A stretch of DNA of 64,000 bases from Novipirellula sp052161655 (GTDB lineage: Bacteria > Planctomycetota > Planctomycetia > Pirellulales > Pirellulaceae). A model generated the notes under the pieces. The model worked only from the letters and a program-made list of their open reading frames with translations. It had not been told where the DNA came from and made no database searches. Positions 57,558 through 64,000 of this stretch are shown one piece after another. Location: NCBI RefSeq assembly GCF_052161655.1, contig NZ_CP197418.1:9300001-9364000 (forward strand), written 5' to 3'. The position numbers and the translations under genes were made by a program. The first letter of the stretch is position 1; each line of letters begins with the position of its first letter.

Positions 57558-58340
57558 CTACTTAGCCTTCGTCTGCTCAAACATCCACTTGATCGCGCCG
57601 GCATCGTGCGAATAGGCATGGTTCCAACTGTTATGCTCCACGCCTGGCAGCTCGGTGTATTTGATCTTCTTGCCGCCAGCGTCTTTGATCGCAGCGACCA
57701 TTTTACGTGAACGCTCGACCGGAACCGCACCATCGGCATCGCCGTGGAAAACCCAAATCGGCAGATCGACAAGCTTCGTTGCTTGCGTGTCGTCGCCGCC
57801 GCCACAGACAATGATCGCCGCGGCAAACCACTCGGGATGCCGTACGGTGAGATCCCACGATCCGTAACCGCCCATCGAAAGCCCGGTTACGTAGACTCGT
57901 GATGTATCGACTGGGTTTTCATCGATCGTTCGCTGTAACATCTTGATCGCCGTGTTCATTTGGTGCGAAGGCGACTCGGGCATCGTAGTTGCCTCGTGAT
58001 CGCTCCAATCCACATCGACCCATTTACAATCCTTGCGACATTGTGGTGCCAAAACAAAACAAGGAAACGCCTTGCGATTGGCTTCACTAGCCATTTCGGT
58101 AGGAAAGTACTTCAATTGCGAAGCGTTATCGTCGCCTCTTTCGCCCGCACCGTGCAGAAACAGCACAATCGGATATTTCTTTCCGGGCTCGATCGACTCG
58201 GGTTTCATCAAGCGATACTTGAACGTCTCGTTCTCATACGATCCGCCGGTGTACTGGACGCTCAATTCGTCGTAGGGTTGCTCAGCCATCAGGAAATTAC
58301 AAACGAGAGATAGAAATAAAAAACAGGCAACACGACTCAT
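57558..58340 (-). CDS. Secreted alpha/beta-hydrolase (carboxylesterase/phospholipase-like)
   Basis: This 260-residue protein has a signal peptide ending FLMA. It shows the alpha/beta-hydrolase pattern: LFLHGAGERGDDN (oxyanion region), nucleophile Ser155 in VTGLSMGGYGSW, Asp in FHGDADGAVPV (Asp203) and His236 in GVEHNSWN. The sequence resembles the predicted-peptidase/PHB-depolymerase-like esterases that planctomycetes encode in number, often for deacetylation or ester cleavage of polysaccharides. Substrate is not known. It is followed on the minus strand only by a palindrome, and the hydrolase-propeller gene lies 51 bases upstream in the same direction. Confidence 0.9.
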   Translation of the reverse strand: MSRVACFLFLSLVCNFLMAEQPYDELSVQYTGGSYENETFKYRLMKPESIEPGKKYPIVLFLHGAGERGDDNASQLKYFPTEMASEANRKAFPCFVLAPQCRKDCKWVDVDWSDHEATTMPESPSHQMNTAIKMLQRTIDENPVDTSRVYVTGLSMGGYGSWDLTVRHPEWFAAAIIVCGGGDDTQATKLVDLPIWVFHGDADGAVPVERSRKMVAAIKDAGGKKIKYTELPGVEHNSWNHAYSHDAGAIKWMFEQTKAK

Positions 58341-58391
58341 CAGTAACTCGATTTAGAAAGGGGCAGGGTAGGGCGGTGGCAGATACGGCCT

Positions 58392-60098
58392 CTATTTCAT
58401 CGGCGGGCCTGCGATCGGCTGTCCATTGGTGCTTAACACATGAATCTCGTGAGCTCGATGTTTGCCGGAGTAACTCCATACGATCTGCTTCGCCTGATTC
58501 ACTTCGAGCACTTTGATTCCTTTTTTCGCACCGTAGCTCGCGATCACCGTGTTGCCGTTGGGCAGGCGTTGGGCGCCACAGGGGTCCACCAGTGGCGAGC
58601 CAGGCAAGTCATCATTGTTGACCTCCCAAACCACGTTTCCGCTGGGATCAAACTCAGCGACTTTGTTGCCGTGCGTTAAAGTGACCACGGTGTTTCCATT
58701 TTCAAGCCGTATCGCAGTGAACGGCCAGTTCTCGGCTTTGCGGCCGCCCAGCGAATCAAGATCCGTTTTGATCTCACGAACGACCATTCCCGCAGGTGTG
58801 TATTCCTTGACCTTGAACGCCAACAGGTGGGGGACGAGGTAGTTGCCGCTGGGCAGTTTTCGGGCCATCCGCGTTTGCATATGAGCGTTATCGGTTTCCG
58901 GCTGCAGCGGAACCTCGACGACCACCGTTCCATCACTTGCTACTTCCAACAGCCGTGGTTTCTTGCCCAGCTCGGTAATCAGCGTGTTGCCATTTTCGAG
59001 TCGCTCGACGGTGCCGATCTCGGCATTTTCGTTGGACTTGGAATATTGAAAAACAACTTTATGGTCCCGCGTCAACTCTTTAACTGCGTCTTTCCACGCA
59101 ATCAACACGTTGCCATTAGGCAGAACGAAACCGTCTCGAGCTCCCGGTTTCCCAGCGTTCCAGATCTCGTTGGCTTGCTCGTCCAAAATCCCAGTAAAGT
59201 TTGGTCCGGCAATGAACAGCGAATGCTGAACTTCGTTAACGGCCGCGAGGGCAAAGGCCACGAGCGGCGCCGGTTCTTTCAAACTGTGCGGATGATGTCC
59301 GAGTCCCGGGCGACGCATTTCTTCGATTTTACCGCCAAGCTTTTTGTACTCGGCGACCAACCGATCTCCGTTCTCCGCCGGCGGAACGACATTGTCGGCT
59401 TCGTTGATTAACGCAATGATCGGAACACCCGCCTCCACCAATGGCATGAGCCGATCCAGGGGTCCCGCTTTGAACGACGCCGATTGCTCGTCAGTCATTT
59501 CATAAGCCTGTAAACATCGATCCCATTCGCGTGGGGCACCAATGCCGGTTCCCTTACCACCGGGCCAAGAACGTATATCCATCACCGCGTTGTCCGCATA
59601 AATGCCACTAACTTGGCTTGGGTGCACACTGGCCCATCGCATGATGATCAGCCCACCGCGGCTCATTCCTTCGAGGAACGGTTTCGCATCAAGCCCTAGC
59701 TTTTGACTAAGCGAATAAAAGGCATCCCATCGCTCGATTGCGAGATCGGCACCAAACAGCCCTCCGACATCGCAATAACACACATGCCAACCACGCTCGA
59801 GCATCGCACGATCAAACTGGGGTTCGTGCCCCCAAAACCGAGCTCGCCAAACCCAAGGATTGCCGCTCGCCACTTGCTTGGGGCTAACGATTTTGCAGTC
59901 CACCCCATCCAATTTGAAGTTGTATTGCGTGAACCCGTGAAAATCAGCCGTTGTCGTTTCGATGCCTTGCGATTGAAGATCGGTCGCCAAGTGCCGAGCG
60001 TCAGAGGAAACGTCATCCGCCGAGGACACGCGGACAGGAATCGCGGTCGTCGCAAACAGGGCGACCAGCAGGAACGGACTTAGCTTCAATAGCGTCAT
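58392..60098 (-). CDS. Alpha/beta-hydrolase fused to a beta-propeller, secreted
   Basis: This protein is 568 residues from ATG 60098 (MTLLKLSPFL), giving a clean signal peptide; ATG 60131 would add 11 residues. Residues about 35-300 form an alpha/beta-hydrolase with nucleophile Ser146 in LEGMSRGGL, Asp in LINEADNVVPP and a His in RPGLGHHPHS. Residues about 310-568 are propeller blades with the recurring phrase LPNGN or LENGNT (VLPNGNVLIAW, RLENGNTVVTL, RLPNGNTVIASYG), as in PQQ-like or arylsulfotransferase-like propellers. The combination suggests a carbohydrate-directed esterase with a binding domain. Neighbours on the same strand are an esterase and a DUF1080 protein. Confidence 0.85.
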   Translation of the reverse strand: MTLLKLSPFLLVALFATTAIPVRVSSADDVSSDARHLATDLQSQGIETTTADFHGFTQYNFKLDGVDCKIVSPKQVASGNPWVWRARFWGHEPQFDRAMLERGWHVCYCDVGGLFGADLAIERWDAFYSLSQKLGLDAKPFLEGMSRGGLIIMRWASVHPSQVSGIYADNAVMDIRSWPGGKGTGIGAPREWDRCLQAYEMTDEQSASFKAGPLDRLMPLVEAGVPIIALINEADNVVPPAENGDRLVAEYKKLGGKIEEMRRPGLGHHPHSLKEPAPLVAFALAAVNEVQHSLFIAGPNFTGILDEQANEIWNAGKPGARDGFVLPNGNVLIAWKDAVKELTRDHKVVFQYSKSNENAEIGTVERLENGNTLITELGKKPRLLEVASDGTVVVEVPLQPETDNAHMQTRMARKLPSGNYLVPHLLAFKVKEYTPAGMVVREIKTDLDSLGGRKAENWPFTAIRLENGNTVVTLTHGNKVAEFDPSGNVVWEVNNDDLPGSPLVDPCGAQRLPNGNTVIASYGAKKGIKVLEVNQAKQIVWSYSGKHRAHEIHVLSTNGQPIAGPPMK

Positions 60099-60169
60099 GG
60101 TTGCAAGCGAATTGGTTTGAGTAGCGAGCATAGAGAGTGTGTAACAGGAAAACGGGTTGCGACGAGAGC

Positions 60170-60934
60170 TTAGGGCAACTCACGGATACGGAGTTTGCGA
60201 AATTGGATCGGTGACCCTTCACTTTCCAAACAAAGGTAGCCTTCGGCGGGCTCGATTGCCGTGCCTCCAGAGACCTCTTCACCGTTGACCCACAGGCGGA
60301 CTTCGCCATTGATGGCACGAATGTAATAGTGATTCCAATGTCCATGCCCTTTGGCAAGATGCTTGCGAGGAAAGCTGCGACTGCCATCGGGTGACAGCGG
60401 CGGAAACGGAGTCATTTTCACTCTGACGGGAAAGACGTCGCCGTTGGTACCAAACCAATCAAAACTCTGGCCTTGCGATTTTCTCATTTCGGTATAACCG
60501 TGATCGAGAATCTGCACTTCGATCCCCGACGGCAATCCAGGTTTACCCGCCGTCGTCAGTTTTTCGATTGACGCCGGAGTGGTCCAAACAAAAACACCCG
60601 AGTTGCCGGCCGATCGTTCATGCATCCACTCGACCACCATTTCAAAGTTCTTCACAGGCTCGGTCGTTCGCAGCACCGAGACCGGTTTGCCGGTGCAGTG
60701 CAAAACGCCATCGCTCCACGACCATGTATCCGCAGCACTATTGACGTGCGTGAAATCAGATTCGGTCAAAGATCGCCAGCCCGGTCCATCGTCGTCGATG
60801 AAGGCCCGAACGGCAGGAGCCGATTCGGCGGACGTCGGCTTTGTTTGTTGTGCGTAGACGTTTGCGGTAGCGCTGAAACAAACCAGACACAACACCAAAC
60901 GTAGTGAGATGATGGAACGCGAAGATCGAGGCAT
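60170..60934 (-). CDS. DUF1080 (3-keto-disaccharide hydrolase-type) secreted protein
   Basis: This protein is 254 residues from ATG 60934, which gives a signal peptide ending NVYA; the open frame continues to 61039 without a signal. The mature part fits DUF1080, a concanavalin-like sandwich: GWRSLTESDFTHVN, WSDGVLHCTGKPVSVLRT, FEMVVEWMHE, GNSGVFVWTT, GIEVQILDHG and WNHYYIRAINGEVRLWVNGE. The family is now linked to glycoside cleavage of 3-keto sugars; that activity is inferred here. It lies 71 bases upstream of the hydrolase-propeller gene on the same strand, so the two may be co-transcribed. Confidence 0.9.
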   Translation of the reverse strand: MPRSSRSIISLRLVLCLVCFSATANVYAQQTKPTSAESAPAVRAFIDDDGPGWRSLTESDFTHVNSAADTWSWSDGVLHCTGKPVSVLRTTEPVKNFEMVVEWMHERSAGNSGVFVWTTPASIEKLTTAGKPGLPSGIEVQILDHGYTEMRKSQGQSFDWFGTNGDVFPVRVKMTPFPPLSPDGSRSFPRKHLAKGHGHWNHYYIRAINGEVRLWVNGEEVSGGTAIEPAEGYLCLESEGSPIQFRKLRIRELP

Positions 60935-61131
60935 GGGCGTCACCGTAGTGGAGGGAATTTTGGAAGGCAGGTTCTTGGCAGCATTCGCTGAGCCACTAGC
61001 ATAACCACTGCGATGCCAAAAAGGGCCGCCCGACCGCAAAGTCGCTGATCGCTCGGCGAATTCCGGCCGTTTTCAGATGCTGCAGTTGGGCGGTTTGCGC
61101 TGGACTTTCTGCCACCTCTCCACCAACTTCG

Positions 61132-61248
61132 AGACTGCTGATTTAGTTAGCCGTTTTGGCGCTAGCCACGGTTTCGTCACCACCCAACCGGGGCTAGCGC
61201 CCAAGCGGCTAACAAAAGAGCGGTGATGTCGTACTAAATCAGCAGTCT
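61132..61248. repeat. Nested inverted repeat, about 117 bases
   Basis: Outer arms of 16 bases are perfect (AGACTGCTGATTTAGT at 61132-61147 and complement at 61233-61248). Inner arms of 21 bases (61147-61167 and 61192-61212, TTAGCCG...GCGCTAGCC) have two mismatches. It lies in a 378-base gap downstream of the CDP-alcohol transferase gene and upstream of the DUF1080 gene; apart from the 16-base repeat at 61039 nothing else is seen there. Confidence 0.85.
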
Positions 61249-61312
61249 GACTTCGTTGGGGGGCGAGGTGACAGAGGAATTTGCGAACGCTAATGACGTT
61301 GCCACTCACCGC

Positions 61313-61984
61313 TCACTTTTTCGAACGCAAAATCACACCGATTTTCTGCAACCGCCGAATCGACGTAATGATTCCGCCGATGCAGATCACGATCAATGCC
61401 GTCGCGACGACCGTAATCGCCGGTTGCGATGGGATCGACTGCCATGCGGTGGGCAAGATCGCCATCGCTACACAGGTAGCGGTCATCAGCGCCATCCGTT
61501 GGGGCTTGGCAAACGGGCCTGTAAACACTTGGCCTGCATCCACACTGGCGCCGATCGCGCGAACGTAGGCGACAAACACGGCAATCAAAGCCGCAGCAAA
61601 TCCGAGCAGCGGCTGGCCGCCGACGGCATACCCCGCCCCGATAAAGATCGCGGCATCCGAGACACGGTCGGGCACCTCGTTATATAAATCGCCCACCGGC
61701 GAACTCTTGCCACCCTCGACCGCGACCATTCCATCCAACAAGTTCGCTATCAACCGGCACTGGATCATCGCGGCAGCCAGGATCCATAATCCCCGCCCAG
61801 CATTTGCATCATCGATCGACGAGGTTGCCGCCATCGCGATCCCCGCGACAACAGCAAACAAAATGCTTGCCCCCGATATTTGATTCGGCGTGATCGCGGT
61901 TTTGGCTAGTCGTGCCGCGAGCCGCTGAAACACCGGCATTTGACGCGATTTTATCGGGCGACGGTTTGCAGCCGGATCACTCAT
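61313..61984 (-). CDS. CDP-alcohol phosphatidyltransferase family protein (variant motif)
   Basis: This 223-residue membrane protein has about six helices. The family motif D-x2-DG-x2-AR-x8-G-x3-D-x3-D is present with exact spacing but three changes: Asn81 for the first Asp, Val89 for Arg, and Asn102 for the third Asp (NLLDGMVAVEGG and PVGDLYNEVPD). A further Asp lies at 110. I believe a whole subfamily reads this way (DGMVA...ELYNE-PDR), so it is probably functional rather than broken. It would transfer a phospho-alcohol or phosphatidyl group in lipid synthesis; the acceptor is unknown. Confidence 0.85.
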   Translation of the reverse strand: MSDPAANRRPIKSRQMPVFQRLAARLAKTAITPNQISGASILFAVVAGIAMAATSSIDDANAGRGLWILAAAMIQCRLIANLLDGMVAVEGGKSSPVGDLYNEVPDRVSDAAIFIGAGYAVGGQPLLGFAAALIAVFVAYVRAIGASVDAGQVFTGPFAKPQRMALMTATCVAMAILPTAWQSIPSQPAITVVATALIVICIGGIITSIRRLQKIGVILRSKK

Positions 61985-62075
61985 GAGGGAAAAAATCGCA
62001 TCTGGGACATCAGTTCAGCAGGACTTTAGAAACCATAGGTAGACTCAAACCGAGTGTACCATGATCGCATTCTCG

Positions 62076-62147
62076 GCGAAGATCCCTGCCTCTGCGAAGA
62101 TCCCTGCCTCTGCGAAGATCCCTGCCTCTGCGAAGATCCCAGCCTCG
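62076..62147. repeat. Four tandem copies of an 18-base unit
   Basis: GCGAAGATCCCTGCCTCT is repeated three times exactly (62076-62129), and a fourth copy (62130-62147) has two changes. It lies 30 bases past the stop of the M14 peptidase gene and about 90 bases before the CDP-alcohol transferase start, both on the minus strand. Confidence 0.95.
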
Positions 62148-62176
62148 CCGAATCCAATTGCCGCTCAATATCCTGA

Positions 62177-63475
62177 TTATCGCTCGATCGCGACCTTCGC
62201 CGCCGCCACCCGAGCGTCTGCCTCGGGAAGTTCCAACAACAACTTCATCATTTCCTCTGCCGAACCGCTCGCGACGCGACGAATCGTTTCTCGATCGGTT
62301 TCATCACCAAATTCATAAGTGATCGCGGTCACGCCCAGCGTGTCCGCAACCCAAGCTTTGCTGGTCGATCGATGAGCATGGTGATTGTCATCGCCGTTGA
62401 CGTGGTAGTTTGGAAATCGTTTTTGAATCGCGGAAAGCCAATTCTCGGTGAATCCCACGGGATACAAATTTGCATCACGATGTGGTGTGTAAAACACGTC
62501 GTCAAAGGTGCTGTGGAAATCCATAAACAGACACAGCTTTTGGTCGGTGGCATTGCGACACTTTAGCATCTCGTTGCGTAATGCACGCGTTTCTGGCTGG
62601 GTGAAGTGCATCCAATCACGATTCAAGTCGACTCCGTTTGCATTGCATCGCCAATTGCCGAGCGCCACACCATCGGGATTCACGGTTGGAACAACGACGG
62701 CACAGAAGCGTTTGCGAAACGAAGTCGCTAAATCGTTGTCGGCCGTTAATGCGTCGACAAAATGCATCATTCCGATAGCACCCGAAACTTCGGGTGGATG
62801 TTGACGGGCGATAATGAACACAAAGTCGGGACGGTCGGTTTCCGTAATGTCCAAGCGATACAGCGGACGCCCTTGCACAGACTTGCCAATCACTGATCGC
62901 TTGACGTGCGGTTGTTGGCTCAGATCCGAAGTCCACTTTGTCACCGTACCGCTGCTCAGTAGTTCTTGGCCCGCAACCCACAATGGCTTGCCATCGACCG
63001 GAATTTGCAAACGCACTTCGGTTCCGGCGGGATGTCGATCTGCTAATAGATGTTCGGCACTCTCCCAATTCTTGCCATCACGACTAATCTTGGGATCGTA
63101 GCGATGCGAGCCGCCGACGTATTTAAGTCGTACCGAAATGGTCCGCTCCTCCGTCGAGTTGACTCGGAATGCGTACCAAGCACTGTCGTTGATCGGATCC
63201 GATTCCGGCTGGATCGTGACCGTAAAATCATCGTCGGCGATTTGCACGCACTCGTTCATCCGTCCCCCAGGAAATTTACTGGTGAACGAAACGGAGCGAT
63301 CTTCGCTGTGGAAGGTGATTCCGAGCGGATTTTCCAAGATCTCGGATTTCGCCGTCGCAGCAAATCCAAGCACCATTAACAATGCTATCAGTGCGCAGCA
63401 GACGGGGTTTTGCCAATAAAAATTGGCTTTTGGCCTGATATTGACGCGATTCGGCGAGATTGGGTGATTTGGCAT
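62177..63475 (-). CDS. M14-family zinc carboxypeptidase, exported
   Basis: This 432-residue protein has a signal or anchor helix at about 26-42. Residues about 48-185 form the beta-rich N-terminal domain of cytosolic-carboxypeptidase-type M14 proteins. The catalytic domain follows with all zinc and catalytic residues: His226 and Glu229 in RQHPPEVSG, NANGVDLNRDW (substrate Asn-Arg), the third zinc ligand His321 in MDFHSTFDD, and Glu388 in ITYEFGDETD. It should remove C-terminal residues from peptides outside the cytoplasm. The gene precedes the CDP-alcohol transferase by about 190 bases containing a tandem repeat. Confidence 0.92.
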   Translation of the reverse strand: MPNHPISPNRVNIRPKANFYWQNPVCCALIALLMVLGFAATAKSEILENPLGITFHSEDRSVSFTSKFPGGRMNECVQIADDDFTVTIQPESDPINDSAWYAFRVNSTEERTISVRLKYVGGSHRYDPKISRDGKNWESAEHLLADRHPAGTEVRLQIPVDGKPLWVAGQELLSSGTVTKWTSDLSQQPHVKRSVIGKSVQGRPLYRLDITETDRPDFVFIIARQHPPEVSGAIGMMHFVDALTADNDLATSFRKRFCAVVVPTVNPDGVALGNWRCNANGVDLNRDWMHFTQPETRALRNEMLKCRNATDQKLCLFMDFHSTFDDVFYTPHRDANLYPVGFTENWLSAIQKRFPNYHVNGDDNHHAHRSTSKAWVADTLGVTAITYEFGDETDRETIRRVASGSAEEMMKLLLELPEADARVAAAKVAIER

Positions 63476-63731
63476 CGGTGGGCTCCAAGCTGTTTAGCTG
63501 TGGTCGAAAGGGCGGGACCGCGAGCCTACTGGAATCGCCTGCCGCAGAGCAATATCAGCACGATCCAGTCTCCAGAGGGATGCGAGATTCTTATCGCGGA
63601 ATCATCATTTTCTTGGACTCGGCGTCGTTGATTTGCTAATCTCGTATACAGAGCTCTCGGACTGCTGCTGTTCTATCGACGGCAAAATCGTCTCTTATCT
63701 GGCTCTTCTATTTACTAGCAAAGGTGTTGTG

Positions 63732-64000
63732 ATGCGAACCCGACTCCACGTCCACAGCGTCCGTCGTGACGCTTTCACGCTGGTCGAAATCTTGGTGGTG
63801 ATCGCCATCATCGGAATTTTGATGTCACTATCGTTTCCCGCGATTAGAACCGCCAAAGAACGAATGAACCGCGCCAAGTGTGCCGACCAACTGCGCCAGA
63901 TCGCGATCGCGACGCTCAACCACCAAACCAGTCACGACACGTTGCCGGGATACGTGCAACAATTTGGTGAGTTCGCCGGAGGCATGGATCCTGCGGACCC
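63732..64000 (+). CDS. Prepilin-type (DUF1559-like) protein, 5' part
   Basis: The frame starts at ATG 63732, preceded by AAGGTG at a good distance, and runs off the right edge (89 full codons). A basic 14-residue leader precedes FTLVEILVVIAIIGILMSLSFPAI and the family-like CADQLRQIAIATLNHQTSHDTLPGY. The residue before the Phe is Ala, not the usual Gly. The sequence is more diverged from the other three DUF1559 proteins here than they are from each other, so the exact family needs the missing part. Confidence 0.85.
   Translation, partial: MRTRLHVHSVRRDAFTLVEILVVIAIIGILMSLSFPAIRTAKERMNRAKCADQLRQIAIATLNHQTSHDTLPGYVQQFGEFAGGMDPAD

Noticed and set aside
62061..62318. Plus-strand 85-residue protein with SAKIPA repeats
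   Set aside because: It is the translation of the 18-base tandem array running antisense into the M14 peptidase gene, with no ribosome site or motif.

Overview
The window looks like a Planctomycetes chromosome, most likely from a Rhodopirellula-like member of the Pirellulales. The grounds are family content rather than any database match: four DUF1559 pseudopilin-like proteins, a LEPR-XLL-type giant surface protein with a dockerin, a run of FG-GAP/UnbV (CRTAC1-like) lipoproteins, a planctomycetal membrane-bound-dehydrogenase-type protein with a C-terminal haem domain, DUF1080, and many short dispersed repeats between genes. No rRNA, tRNA, CRISPR array, prophage or insertion sequence was seen.

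Layout. 1-3.1 kb: the start of a CNNM/CorC-type gene coupled to an ABC-2 permease (minus strand), then a Flp pilin and an orphan HAMP membrane protein (plus). 3.5-5.6 kb: an anion transporter that joins a PTS EIIA domain with an intact active-site His to a eukaryote-like SLC4/Band 3 membrane domain. 5.8-13 kb (minus): DUF1289, a 2013-residue surface protein and a DUF1559 protein. 13.7-16.8 kb (plus): kdsB, pyrG and a DUF1844 gene; pyrG makes the CTP that KdsB uses.

17-41.7 kb is the most unusual part. It holds five UnbV-type proteins, four of them TPR/propeller lipoprotein systems. Three of those are single chains of about 1030 residues. The fourth is split into two overlapping genes of nearly the same summed length. 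They sit among two DUF1559 genes and two tiny lipoproteins. In the middle is a plus-strand operon of a cytochrome-oxidase-subunit-II-like protein lacking key CuA ligands, a Sco1-UnbV fusion lipoprotein, and a metallo-beta-lactamase-fold lipoprotein. A convergent multihaem cytochrome c follows. No oxidase subunit I is present, so this is not an ordinary respiratory oxidase locus. 42-46.7 kb: a 1575-residue FG-GAP/dehydrogenase/HEAT/haem/CBM-like protein, then a sugar-nucleotide epimerase.

48.4-56 kb: a tight operon of a giant TPR protein, ExbB/TolQ, ExbD/TolR and a membrane-anchored Pro-rich protein ending in an alpha/alpha-toroid. It resembles a Ton/Tol-type energised machine with an unusual effector. 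56.2-63.5 kb: secreted FG-GAP protein, esterase, hydrolase-propeller fusion, DUF1080 protein, CDP-alcohol phosphatidyltransferase and M14 carboxypeptidase. The window ends inside another prepilin-type gene.

Most proteins here act outside the cytoplasm. Recurring inverted repeats and two tandem repeats fill the gaps between genes, and one dispersed repeat has become part of a DUF1559 reading frame.
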